DNA of 64,000 nucleotides, taken from NCBI GenBank assembly GCA_023935145.1, contig JALCZK010000044.1, positions 1 through 64,000 on the forward strand. Direction: 5' to 3'. Below are positions 10,179 to 21,792 of this stretch, one piece after another; positions within the stretch are counted from its first letter, which is position 1, and each line of letters begins with the position of its first letter. This stretch comes from Bretschneidera sinensis (lineage: Eukaryota; Streptophyta; Magnoliopsida; Brassicales; Akaniaceae). The notes beneath the pieces are model-generated. The model saw only the letters and a program-made list of their open reading frames with translations. It ran no database searches and was not told where the DNA came from. The translations under genes and the position numbers were made by a program.

Positions 10179-10879
10179 TAACCCTATTCTTCATCTCTGT
10201 GTCTCTTGCTCTCTAATGACTTTAAATTTTCCATCAATTAATTTGACCAATGTCCAGTAACCGCATGGTAGTTTTGTTGAATTGAGTTTGACTAATAATT
10301 AAAGAGTGAGAGGGATATAAGTGTCTATTTTCAAACTAAGAAAATGCAAGTGTAATTTTAATATAACGGTTTTTTTTTATTATTTACCCAAACTAGATTA
10401 CAAACGAGACACCATTTATTCATGTTAGAAAGTATGAAGAAAAAAAATATATAAAAGATGGACAGATGGAGAAGAATGCCTGATGGGAGTCAGCTACTGA
10501 ATGATGGGCCTTGGCCAGAAACAAAAGCAATACACTTGTATTGTTTATAAAATTCAGTATATTGTATTTCCTAATTGGTTTTTTTTTTTCTGGAATATAT
10601 TTCCCAATTTTTTTTAGCTTCTGTAACTTTAACTTTCAAATTTATATTACGTCTTACATACGTGAAAGTTTTGATTTTTTAATTAATTGGTTTTAGTTTC
10701 CTGATAAGACGTAACTTCAATTTTCCAATTTCAGCTTGAAAAAAATTTTCCTATTTTATTAGGTCTTGTATTTTTAGACCCTATATATTTATAGAGCTAG
10801 GTTTGTCTATAATTCACACAAAAACAATAAAAAAAATTTCTTTCTTTCAAATCTCTTTTATTTTAAGGCAATATTTAAG

Positions 10880-11308
10880 ATGTCTTCATTGGATCCTTTT
10901 TGGAGTTCTCCTTCCCTAGAGAATGACGCAAAGGATAGCGATGATTTATTGGAGTCATGCTTTCTGAATGAGTACTGGTCATTTAGGAAAGTTTTGTCAC
11001 ATGATGATTTGCAGAGAAAAAGTGAGATTATTCTCTCTCGAACGGAAGTTCAGAGTTTCCTTCCACAAATGAAGCCGAAGGAAATAGAAGACTTGAGTAA
11101 TGGTAAAGCGGTAGAAATTCTCTTATATTACATTGACACAAAAGATTCTTTTAAGTTGAAGCTGAAATTTGAAAGTCCTTGTTATTATCTTCGGGACACA
11201 ACTGAATTTTATGACAGAAAAGATTTGGCAGCGGAGCAACGGATTGGATTCAGATATGAAAGTCAATTTGCGATGTTGGCTGTTAAACTTCTAAAGAAAA
11301 AGATGTAA
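10880..11308 (+). CDS. Divergent B3-domain-like protein, unit 5 (consensus protein)
   Basis: The protein is identical to unit 1, with one silent change at T55 (ACA to ACG) that recurs in units 13, 20-24 and 25. The upstream half of the unit is short-type while the downstream half is long-type, so the unit looks recombinant. Confidence 0.72.
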   Translation: MSSLDPFWSSPSLENDAKDSDDLLESCFLNEYWSFRKVLSHDDLQRKSEIILSRTEVQSFLPQMKPKEIEDLSNGKAVEILLYYIDTKDSFKLKLKFESPCYYLRDTTEFYDRKDLAAEQRIGFRYESQFAMLAVKLLKKKM

Positions 11309-12581
11309 TAGATGAGAAATTTTTTTTCTTTTTTTTTCGGGGATCGTAGTTGAGGAATAGAAACTTAGCAAATATGGGACCTTATATTAGCATAAGCTAT
11401 TGCATGGGAATTATATTTAATAATGTTTTTCATAACTTATATAATTAAGATCGTCACTCTCTTTCTATCCTTGCCTAATGATTTATAGCAATTTTCAAAT
11501 TTATATTATAAGCTTCTTACTCTACTTGATTGATAGCAATGTAGCATGAGATATGATCGCACGACAGCAATCCTGCAAATTTATTCTATGCTTTACTCAA
11601 TGATCAGTTGTTTGCAATCAGCCTCGACATTTTTGATCCAAAAAACGATGTTTTGGCCCTCAAATTGGCAGTTTAATGTTTTTAGGAAACTTTTTATTTT
11701 AGTTATTTTAATTTCAGCCTTAATTTAATTTTTCCTATTTTGATTCGACCTTATAAATAAGGTCTTAAGGTTTCGTAAACATTATAATTGAATTTGCATA
11801 ATTTTAAATAAACATGAGAGCTGTTTCTCTGCATTTTTTTTTGGGTTTTTCTTTTGTTACTCCCTGTGAACGATCTGTTCGACTAGCCTGCAGAATAATT
11901 ACTATTCTGCCCGGCGTCAATAAACCAATGTTTTAATGGCCGGTTAGTAAAAAGGTTACTCGTTTAAAGAGTGCAAAATTTATTATCTCCTGAAATTAGG
12001 CTTTTGTCTTGATTGTTAAAGCCCAAGTTTAAAGGATTGAATCAGGAAAAAATTTTGCGTTTGAAGAGGCATGAGTGGCTCATGAGCATAGCTCAAACTC
12101 GTCAAAAATTGATTGAGTTGATCTCTAGTTTATGTTTTTAAGCTCAAACTTGGCTCGAAATTTTTTTTTTTCACGAGCCAAGTTGAAACAACCCTTAACT
12201 CGAGCTCGGTTTAGCTCGAATCCACCCCTAGTTATATTCAGTCAAAGTTTGGCTTTCAAAAAATTACTCCATGAAAGATTTGAGATAAACATCCTATATT
12301 TTGGGAATGAATGTCGATATATCCTCAAAAAAATTAATAAGGTTAAAATATTCAGAAATATCATCACAAACCCAATAGAGATAAAGAGAAACTGCGGAGA
12401 CTGAAAAGTTTGTAGGCTTGTCCTTGGTCAACTGCAGTTTGCTATTTTTTTTTTTGTATTTTTTGGCTTTTAGGGAAGGAAGAAAAAGAAAAACCCCTTT
12501 GGATTTTCTCTGAAATTTTGATCAATCGGAGGGAAAGATAATCAAAGGAAAAATAAAAGAAAAAGGAAACAAACATGGAAA

Positions 12582-12800
12582 TTAAAGACACGGGCAGTCG
12601 CAGGAATGGCTTCTGCTGCCACAAGTCTTGAGATGTGCTTTGTAATCATACTGAATATCATGTCCTTTAGAGCACTTTTCACAGATGCACTGTTTGTAAT
12701 TGTTATTCTTTTTCCCAAAATGCTTCTTTATATATGTCCTACGGATCTCCCAAGGCATGACATGGGCCACGGTGCAAGCATCTTGGCTATAGACAAACAT
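12582..12800 (-). pseudogene. IDD14/15/16-type zinc-finger fragment, full form (unit 5)
   Basis: The 72-codon minus-strand frame reads through finger 2 (CTVAH...IKKHF), NNYKQCICEKCSKG, a complete C2HC finger 3 (C..C, DYKAHLKTC) and SHSCDC, the start of finger 4. The KAHLKTCG and HSCDC forms are those of the IDD14/15/16 branch rather than KAHSKTCG of the other IDD proteins. The open frame starts at ATG and ends soon after CDC. CTATAG before the homology and CCC/GTGTCT after it could be old splice borders of one exon. Finger 2 lacks its first Cys and last His; with no finger 1 or C-terminal half this cannot be a working IDD protein. Confidence 0.78.
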
Positions 12801-13500
12801 TAACCCTATTCTTCATCTCTGTGTCTCTTGCCCTCTAATGACTTTAAATTTTCCATCAATTAATTTGACCAATGTCCAGTAACCGCATGGTAGTTTTGTT
12901 GAATTGAGTTTGACTAATAATTAAAGAGTGAGAGGGATATAAGTGTCTATTTTCAAACTAAGAAAATGCAAGTGTAATTTTAATATAACGGTTTTTTTTT
13001 ATTATTTACCCAAACTAGATTACAAACGAGACACCATTTATTCATGTTAGAAAGTATGAAGAAAAAAAATATATAAAAGATGGACAGATGGAGAAGAATG
13101 CCTGATGGGAGTCAGCTACTGAATGATGGGCCTTGGCCAGAAACAAAAGCAATACACTTGTATTGTTTATAAAATTCAGTATATTGTATTTCCTAATTGG
13201 ATTTTTTTTTCTGGAATATATTTCCCAATTTATTTTAGCTTCTGCAACTTTAACTTTCAAATTTATATTAGGTCTTACATACGTGTAAGTTTTGATTTTT
13301 TAATTAATTGGTTTTAGTTTCCTGATAAGATGTAACTTCAATTTTCCTATTTCAGCTTGAAAATTTTTTTCCTATTTTATTAGGTCTTGTATTTTTAGAC
13401 CCTATATATTTATAGAGCTAGGTTTGTCTATAATTCACACAAAAACAATAAACAAAATTTCTTTCTTTCAAGTCTCTTTTATTTTAAGGCAATATTTAAG

Positions 13501-13929
13501 ATGTCTTCATTGGATCCTTTTTGGAGTTCTCCCTCCCTAGAGAATGATGCAAAGGATAGCGATGATTTATTGGAGTCATGCTTTCTGAATGAGTACTGGT
13601 CATTTAGGAAAGTTTTGTCACATGATGATTTGCAGAGAAAAAGTGAGATTATTCTCTCTCGAACAGAAGTTCAGAGTTTCCTTCCACAAATGAAGCCGAA
13701 GGAAATAGAAGACTTGAGTAATGGTAAAGCGGTAGAAATTCTCTTATATTACATTGACACAAAAGATTCTTTTAAGTTGAAGCTGAAATTTGAAAGTCAT
13801 TTTTATTATCTTCGGGACACAACTGAATTTTATGACAGAAAAGATTTGGCAGCGGAGCAACGGATTGGATTCAGATAAGAAAGTCAATTTGGGATGTTGG
13901 CTGTTAAACTTCCAAAGAAAAAGATGTAA
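13501..13929 (+). pseudogene. B3-like gene, unit 6, nonsense at codon 126
   Basis: P100H and C101F precede a stop at Y126 (TAT to TAA), leaving 125 residues that lose the last strand and basic tail. After the stop there are further changes (A131G, L138P). All are shared with unit 8, so one mutated copy was propagated to two places. A protein of 125 residues could still be made. Confidence 0.75.
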
Positions 13930-14772
13930 TAGATGAGAAATTTTATTTTATTTTTTTTTTTGAGGAGATCGTAGTTGAGGAATAGAAACTTAGCAAATAT
14001 GGGACCTTATATTAGCATAAGCTATTGCATGGGAATTATATTTAATAATGTTTTTCATAGTTTATATAATTAAGATCGTCACTCTCTTTCTATCCTTGCC
14101 TAATGCTTTATAGCAATTTTCAAATTTATATTATAAGCTTCTTACTCTACTAGATTGATAGCAATGTAGCATGAGATATGATCGCACGACAGCAATCCTG
14201 CAAATTTATTCGATGCTTTACTCAACGATCAGTTTTTTGCAATCAGCGTCGACATTTTGAATCCAAAAAACGATCTTTTGGCCCTCAAATTGGCAGTTTA
14301 ATGTTTTTAGGAAACTTTTTATCTTAGTTATTTTAATTTCAGCCTTAATTTAATTTTTCTTATTTTGATTCGACCTTATAAATAAGGTCTTAGGGTTTCG
14401 TAAACATTATTATTGAATTTGCATTTTTTTAAATAAACATCAGAACTGTTTCTCTGCATTGTTTTTTTTTGTTTTTCTAGTGTTACTCCCTGTGAACGAT
14501 CTGTTCGACTAGCCTGCAGAATAATTACTATTCTGCCCAGCGTCAATAAGCCCATGTTTTAATGGGCAGTTAGTAAAAAGATTACGCGTTTAAAGAGTTC
14601 AAAATTTATTATCTCCTGAAATTAGACTTTTGTCTTGATTGTTAAAGCCCAGGTTTAAAGGATTGAATCAGGAAAAATTTCTGCATTTGAAGAGGCATGA
14701 GTGGCTCATGAGGATAGCTCAAACTCGTCAAAAATTGATTGAGTTGATCTCTAGTTTATGTTTTTAAGCTCA

Positions 14773-14810
14773 AACTTGGCTCGAATATTTTTTCTTTCAC
14801 GAGCCAAGTT
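14773..14810. repeat. Perfect 11-bp inverted repeat in the hAT-like segment (unit 6)
   Basis: AACTTGGCTCG (14773-14783) and CGAGCCAAGTT (14800-14810) pair perfectly around a T-rich 16-base spacer. Units 1-4 have CGAGCCCAGTC instead and lose the outer part of the stem, so the long-type units show the older or better preserved form. Confidence 0.6.
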
Positions 14811-15205
14811 GAAACAACCCTTAACTCGAGCTCGGTTTAGCTCGAATCCACCCCTAGTTACATTCAGTCAAAGCTTGGCTTTCAAAAAATTACTCCATGA
14901 AAAATTTGAGAGAAACATCCTATATTTTGGGAATGAATGTCGATATATCCTCAAAAAAACTAATAAGGTTAAAATATTCAGAAATATCATCACAAACCCA
15001 ATAGAGATAAGGAGAAACTGCGGAGACTGAAAAGTTTGTAGGCTTGTCCTTGCTCAACTGCAATTTTCTATTTTTTTTTGTATTTTTTGACTTTTAGTGA
15101 AGGAAGAAAAAGCAAAACCCTTTTTGATTTTCTCTGAAATTTTGATCAATCGGAGGGAAAGATAATCAAAGGAAAAATAAAAGAAAAGGGAAACAAACAT
15201 GGAAA

Positions 15206-15424
15206 TTAAAGACACAGGCAGTCGCAGGAATGGCTTCTGCTGCCACAAGTCTTGAGATGTGCTTTGTAATCATACTGAATAACATGTCCTTTAGAGCACT
15301 TTCCACAGACGCACTGTTTGTAATTGTTATTCTTTTTCCCAAAATGCTTCTTTATATATGTCCTACGGATCTCCCAAGGCATGACATGGGCCACGGTGCA
15401 AGCATCTTGGCTATAGACAAACAT
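15206..15424 (-). pseudogene. IDD zinc-finger fragment, full form (unit 6)
   Basis: The reading frame is open across the fragment with CEKC changed to CGKC in finger 3; KGHVIQYDYKAH and the SHSCDC end are present. Confidence 0.75.
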
Positions 15425-16122
15425 TAACCCTATTCTTCATCTCTGTGTCTCTTGCTCTCTAATGACTTTAAATTTTCGATCCAATAATTTGACCCATGTC
15501 CAGTAACCGCATGGTAGTTTTGTTGAATTGAGTTTGACTAATAATTAAAGAGTGAGAGGGATATAAGTGTCTATTTTCAAATTAAGAAAATGCAAGTGTA
15601 ATTTTAATATAACGGTTTTTTTTTATTATTTACCCAAACTAGATTACAAACGATACATCATTTATTCATGTTAGAAAGTATGAAGAAAAAAAATATAAAA
15701 GATGGACAGATGGAGAAGAATACCTGATGGGAGTCAGCTACTGAATGATGGGCCTTGGCCAGAAACAAAAGCAATACACTTGTATTGTTTATAAAATTCA
15801 GTATATTGTATTTCCTAATTGGATTTTTTTTTCTGGAATATATTTCCCAATTTATTTTAGCTTCTGTAACTTTAACTTTCAAATTTATATTAGGTCTTAC
15901 ATACGTGTAAGTTTTGATTTTTTAATTAATTGGTTTTAGTTTCCTGATAAGATGTAACTTCAATTTTCCTATTTCAGCTTGAAATTTTTTTTCCTATTTT
16001 ATTAGGTCTTGTATTTTTAGACCCTATATATTTATAGAGCTAGGTTTGTCTATAATTCACACAAAAACAATAAACAAAATTTCTTTCTTTCAAATCTCTT
16101 TTATTTTAAGGCAATATTTAAG

Positions 16123-16551
16123 ATGTCTTCATTGGATCCTTTTTGGAGTTCTCCCTCCCTAGAGAATGACGCAAAGGATAGCGATGATTTATTGGAGTCA
16201 TGCTTTCTGAATGAGTACTGGTCATTTAGGAAAGTTTTGTCACATGATGATTTGCAGAGAAAAAGTGAGATTATTCTCTCTCGAACAGAAGTTCAGAGTT
16301 TCCTTCCACAAATGAAGCCGAAGGAAATAGAAGACTTGAGTAATGGTAAAGCGGTAGAAATTCTCTTATATTACATTGACACAAAAGATTCTTTTAAGTT
16401 GAAGCTGAAATTTGAAAGTCCTTGTTATTATCTTCGGGACACAACTAAATTTTATGACAGAAAAGATTTGGCAGCGGAGCAACGGATTGGATTCAGATAT
16501 GAAAGTCAATTTGCGATGTTGGCTGTTAAACTTCTAAAGAAAAAGATGTAA
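16123..16551 (+). CDS. Divergent B3-domain-like protein, unit 7
   Basis: Full length with one change, E109K, a charge reversal just before F110 of the YYL...F block. It is intact although both neighbours (units 6 and 8) are broken. Confidence 0.7.
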   Translation: MSSLDPFWSSPSLENDAKDSDDLLESCFLNEYWSFRKVLSHDDLQRKSEIILSRTEVQSFLPQMKPKEIEDLSNGKAVEILLYYIDTKDSFKLKLKFESPCYYLRDTTKFYDRKDLAAEQRIGFRYESQFAMLAVKLLKKKM

Positions 16552-17823
16552 TAGATGAGAAAATTTTTTTTTTTTTTTGAGGAGATCGTAGTTGAGGAAT
16601 AGAAACTTAGCAAATATGGGACCTTATATTAGCATAAGCTATTGCATGGGAATTATATTTAATAATGTTTTTCATAGTTTATATAATTAAGATCGTCACT
16701 CTCTTTCTATCCTTGCCTAATGATTTATAGCAATTTTCAAATTTATATTATAAGCTTCTTACTCTACTAGATTGATAGCAATGTAGCATGAGATATGATC
16801 GCACGACAGCAATCCTGCAAATTTATTCTATGCTTTACTCAACGATCAGTTGTTTGCAATCAGCCTCGACATTTTTAATCCAAAAAACGATCTTTTGGCC
16901 CTCAAATTGGCAGTTTAATGTTTTTAGGAAACTTTTTATTTCAGTTATTTTAATTTCAGCCTTAATTTAATGTTTCCTATTTTGATTCGACCTTATAAAT
17001 AAGGTCTTAGGGTTTCGTAAACATTATTATTGAATTTGCATTTTTTTAAATAAACATCAGAACTGTTTCTCTGCATTGTTTTTTTTTGTTTTTCTAGTGT
17101 TACTCCCTGTGAACGATCTGTTCGACTAGCCTGCAGAATAATTACTATTCTGCCCATCGTCAATAAGCCCATGTTTTAGTGGGCAGTTAGTAAAAAGATT
17201 ACACGTTTAAAGAGTTCAAAATTTATTATCTCCTGAAATTAGACTTTTGTCTTGATTGTTAAAGCCCAGGTTTAAAGGATTGAATCAGGAAAAATTTTTG
17301 CATTTGAAGAGGCATGAGTGGCTCATGAGGATAGCTCAAACTCGTCAAAAATTGATTGAGTTGATCTCTAGTTTATGTTTTTAAGCTCAAACTTGGCTCG
17401 AATATTTTTTCTTTCACGAGCCAAGTTGAAACAACCCTTAACTCGAGCTCGGTTTAGCTCGAATCCACCCCTAGTTACATTCAGTCAAAGGTTGGCTTTC
17501 AAAAAATTACTCCATGAAAGATTTGAGAGAAACATCCTATATTTTTGGAATGAATGTCGATATATCCTCAAAAAAATTAATAAAGTTAAAATATTCAGAA
17601 ATATAATCACAAACCCAAGAGAGATAAAGAGAAACGGCGGAGACTGAAAAGTTTGTAGGCTTGTCCTTGCTCAACTGCAATTTGCTATTTTTATTTTGTA
17701 TTTTTTAGCTTTTAGTGAAGGAAGAAAAAGCAAAACCCTTTTGGATTTTCTCTGAAATTTTGATCAATCGGAGGGAAAGATAATCAAAGGAAAAATAAAA
17801 GAAAAGGGAAACAAACATGGAAA

Positions 17824-18042
17824 TTAAAGACACGGGCAGTCGCAGGAATGGCTTCTGCTGCCACAAGACTTGAGATGTGCTTTGTAATCATACTGAATAA
17901 CATGTCCTTTAGAGCACTTTTCACAGACGCACTGTTTGTAATTGTTATTATTTTTCCCAAAATGCTTCTTTAAATATGTCCTACGGATCTCCCAAGGCAT
18001 GACATGGGCCACGGTGCAAGCATCTTGGCTATAGACAAACAT
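17824..18042 (-). pseudogene. IDD zinc-finger fragment, full form (unit 7)
   Basis: Open frame with a run of four Asn (KNNNNYKQ) where family members have a Lys/His-rich linker, and LKKHF instead of IKKHF. Confidence 0.74.
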
Positions 18043-18741
18043 TAACCCTATTCTTCATCTCTGTGTCTCTTGCTCTCTAATGACTTTAAATTTTCCAACA
18101 ATTAATTTGACCCGTGTCCAGTAACCGTATGGTAGTTTTGTTGAATTGAGTTTGACTAATAAATAAAGAGTGAGAGGGATATAAGTGTCTATTTTCAAAT
18201 TAAGAAAATGCAAGTGTAATTTTAATATAACGGTTTTTTTTTATTATTTACCCAAACTAGATTACAAACGAGACATCATTTATTCATGTTAGAAAGTATG
18301 AAGAAAAAAAAATATAAAAGATGGACAGATGGAGAAGAATGCCTGATGGGAGTCAGCTACTGAATGATGGGCCTTGGCAAGAAACCAAAGCAATACACTT
18401 GTATTGTTTATAAAATTCAGTATATTGTATTTCCTAATTGGATTTTTTTTTCTGGAATATATTTCCCAATTTATTTTAGCTTCTGTAACTTTAACTTTCA
18501 AATTTATATTAGGTCTTACATACGTGTAAGTTTTGATTTTTTAATTAATTGGTTTTAGTTTCCTGATAAGACGTAACTTCAATTTTCCTATTTCAGCTTG
18601 AAAATTTTTTTCCTATTTTATTAGGTCTTGTATTTTTAGACCCTATATATTTATAGAGCTAGGTTTGTCTATAATTCACACAAAAACAATAAACAAAATT
18701 TCTTTCTTTCAAATCTCTTTTATTTTAAGGCAATATTTAAG

Positions 18742-19170
18742 ATGTCTTCATTGGATCCTTTTTGGAGTTCTCCCTCCCTAGAGAATGACGCAAAGGATAG
18801 CGATGATTTATTGGAGTCATGCTTTCTGAATGAGTACTGGTCATTTAGGAAAGTTTTGTCACATGATGATTTGCAGAGAAAAAGTGAGATTATTCTCTCT
18901 CGAACAGAAGTTCAGAGTTTCCTTCCACAAATGAAGCCAAAGGAAATAGAAGACTTGAGTAATGGTAAAGCGTTAGAAATTCTCTTATATTACATTGACA
19001 CAAAAGATTCTTTTAAGTTGAAGCTGAAATTTGAAAGTCATTTTTAATATCTTCGGGACACAACTGAATTTTATGACAGAAAAGATTTGGCAGCGGAGCA
19101 ACGGATTGGATTCAGATAAGAAAGTCAATTTGGGATGTTGGCTGTTAAACTTCCAAAGAAAAAGATGTAA
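18742..19170 (+). pseudogene. B3-like gene, unit 8, two nonsense codons
   Basis: It shares P100H, C101F, Y126 stop, A131G and L138P with unit 6 and adds V78L and an earlier stop at Y102 (TAT to TAA). The ORF ends after 101 residues at 19047, in the middle of the B3-like fold. The most decayed copy in the window. Confidence 0.82.
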
Positions 19171-20445
19171 TAGATGAGAAATTTTTTTTTTTTTTTTTTT
19201 TGAGGAGATCGTAGTTGAGGAATAGAAACTTAGCAAATATGGGACCTTATATTAGCATAAGCTATTGCATGGGAATTATATTTAATAATGTTTTTCATAG
19301 TTTATATAATTAAGATCGTCACTCTCTTTCTATCCTTGCCTAATGATTTATAGCAATTTTCAAATTTATATTATAAGCTTCTTACTCTACTAGATTGATA
19401 GCAATGTAGCATGAGATATGATCGCACGACAGCAATCCTGCAAATTTATTCGATGCTTTACTCAATGATCAGTTTTTTGCACTCAGCGTCGACATTTTGA
19501 ATCCAAAAAACGATCTTTTGGCCCTCAAATTGGCAGTTTAATGTTTATCGGAAACTTTTTATTTTAGTTATTTTAATTGCAGCCTTAATTTAATTTTTCC
19601 TATTTTGATTCGACCTTATAAATAAGGTCCTAGGGTTCCGTAAACATTATTATTGAATTTGCATTTTTTTAAATAAACATCAGAGCTGTTTCTCTGCATT
19701 GTTTTTTTTTGTTTTTCTAGTGTTACTCCCTGTGAACGATCTGTTCGACTAGCCTGCAGAATAATTACTATTCTGCCCAGCGTCAATAAGCCCATGTTTT
19801 AATGGGCAGTTAGTAAAAAGATTACGCGTTTAAAGAGTTCAAAATTTATTATCTCTTGAAATTAGACTTTTGTCTTGATTGTTAAAGCCCAGGTTTAAAG
19901 GATTGAATCAGGAAAATTTTTTGCATTTGAAGAGGCATGAGTGGCTCATGAGGATAGCTCAAACTCGTCAAAAATTGATTGAGTTGATCTCTAGTTTATG
20001 TTTTTAAGCTCAAACTTGGCTCGAATATTTTTTCTTTCACGAGCCAAGTTGAAACAACCCTTAACTCGAGCTCGGTTTAGCTCGAATCCACCCCTAGTTA
20101 CATTCAGTCAAAGCTTGGCTTTCAAAAAATTACTCCATGAAAGATTTGAGAGAAACATCCTATATTTTGGGAATGAATGTCGATATATCCTCAAAAAAAC
20201 TAATAAGGTTAAAATATTCAGAAATATCATCACAAACCCAATAGAGATAAGGAGAAACTGCGGAGACTGAAAAGTTTGTAGGCTTGTCCTTGCTCAACTG
20301 CAATTTTCTATTTTTTTTTGTATTTTTTGACTTTTAGTGAAGGAAGAAAAAGCAAAACCCTTTTTGATTTTCTCTGAAATTTTGATCAATCGGAGGGAAA
20401 GATAATGAAAGGAAAAATAAAAGAAAAGGGAAACAAACATGGAAA

Positions 20446-20664
20446 TTAAAGACACAGGCAGTCGCAGGAATGGCTTCTGCTGCCACAAGTCTTGAGATGT
20501 GCTTTGTAATCATACTGAATAACATGTCCTTTAGAGCACTTTTCACAGATGCACTGTTTGTAATTGTTATTATTTTTCCCAAAATGCTTCTTTATATATG
20601 TCCTACGGATCTCCCAAGGCATGACATGGGCCATGGTGCAAGCATCTTGGCTATAGACAAACAT
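20446..20664 (-). pseudogene. IDD zinc-finger fragment, full form (unit 8)
   Basis: Open across finger 3 and CDC. ACTVAH is changed to ACTMAH. Confidence 0.74.
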
Positions 20665-21363
20665 TAACCCTATTCTTCATCTCTGTGTCTCTTGCTCTCT
20701 AATGACTTTAAATTTTCCAACAATTAATTTGACCCATGTCCAGTAACCGCATGGTAGTTTTGTTGAATTGAGTTTGACTAATAAATAAAGAGTGAGAGGG
20801 ATATAAGTGTCTATTTTCAAATTAAGAAAATGCAAGTGTAATTTTAATATAACGGTTTTTTTTTATTATTTACCCAAACTAGATTACAAACGAGACATCA
20901 TTTATTCATGTTAGAAAGTATGAAGAAAAAAAAATATAAAAGATGGACAGATGGAGAAGAATGCCTGATGGGAGTCAGCTACTGAATGATGGGCCTTGGC
21001 AAGAAACCAAAGCAATACACTTGTATTGTTTATAAAATTCAGTATATTGTATTTCCTACTTGGTTTTTTTTTTCTGGAATATATTTCCCAATTTTTTTTA
21101 GCTTCTGTAACTTTAACTTTCAAATTTATATTAGGTCTTACATACGTGTAAGTTTTGATTTTTTAATTAATTGGTTTTAGTTTCCTGATAAGACATAACT
21201 TCAATTTTCCTATTTCAGCTTGAAAATTTTTTTCCTATTTTATTAGGTCTTGTATTTTTAGACCCTATATATTTATAGAGCTAGGTTTGTCTATAATTCA
21301 CACAAAAACAATAAACAAAATTTCTTTCTTTCAAATCTTCTTTATTTTAAGGCAATATTTAAG

Positions 21364-21792
21364 ATGTTTTCATTGGATCCTTTTTGGAGTTCTCCTTCCC
21401 TAGAGAATGACGCAAAGGATAGCGATGATTTATTGGAGTCATGCTTTCTGAATGAGTACTGGTCATTTAGGAAAGTTTTGTCACATGATGATTTGCAGAG
21501 AAAAAGTGAGATTATTCTCTCTCGAACAGAAGTTCAGAGTTTCCTTCCACAAATGAAGCCGAAGGAAATAGAAGACTTGAGTAATGGTAAAGCGGTAGAA
21601 ATTCTCTTGTATTACATTGACACAAAAGATTCTTTTAAGTTGAAGCTGAAATTTGAAAGTCCTTGTTATTATCTTAGGGACACAACTGAATTTTATGACA
21701 GAAAAGATTTGGCAGCGGAGCAACGGATTGGATTCAGATATGAAAGTCAATTTGCGATGTTGGCTGTTAAACTTCTAAAGAAAAAGATGTAA
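21364..21792 (+). CDS. Divergent B3-domain-like protein, unit 9
   Basis: Full length with S2F. The same S2F, together with AAATCTTCTTTATTTT just upstream, recurs only in unit 15, which points to a transferred patch across the start codon. Silent changes include L82 (TTA to TTG) and R105 (CGG to AGG), shared with units 10 and 11. Confidence 0.7.
   Translation: MFSLDPFWSSPSLENDAKDSDDLLESCFLNEYWSFRKVLSHDDLQRKSEIILSRTEVQSFLPQMKPKEIEDLSNGKAVEILLYYIDTKDSFKLKLKFESPCYYLRDTTEFYDRKDLAAEQRIGFRYESQFAMLAVKLLKKKM

Larger units (their letters stand above)
1..10215. repeat. Units 1-4, short-type block (2,552-2,555 bp)
   Basis: These units all carry the 73-bp deletion in the IDD fragment and share diagnostic variants: GCGGAGATTGTAG after the ORF in units 1, 2 and 4, TTTTAAATAG instead of TTTTTCATAG in the 3' flank, and AAACATGAGAGC after the second promoter module. 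Unit 1 differs from units 2-4 upstream of the gene (GAGTCCGCTAC, TTAAGTCTTAC, ATTCGCAC) and matches units 11 and 12 there. Confidence 0.9.

Noticed and set aside
12132..12404. 90-codon plus-strand frame over the hAT-like end
   Set aside because: It reads through inverted-repeat mobile-element sequence and is broken or differently started in the short-type units.
12606..12803. 65-codon plus-strand frame across the IDD fragment
   Set aside because: The minus strand gives clear zinc-finger spacing; the plus frame is its complement and has no known motif.
21481..21750. 89-codon minus-strand frame inside the B3-like ORF
   Set aside because: It is an antisense shadow; it is open only where particular silent changes (such as R105 AGG) remove a stop, and is absent from most copies.
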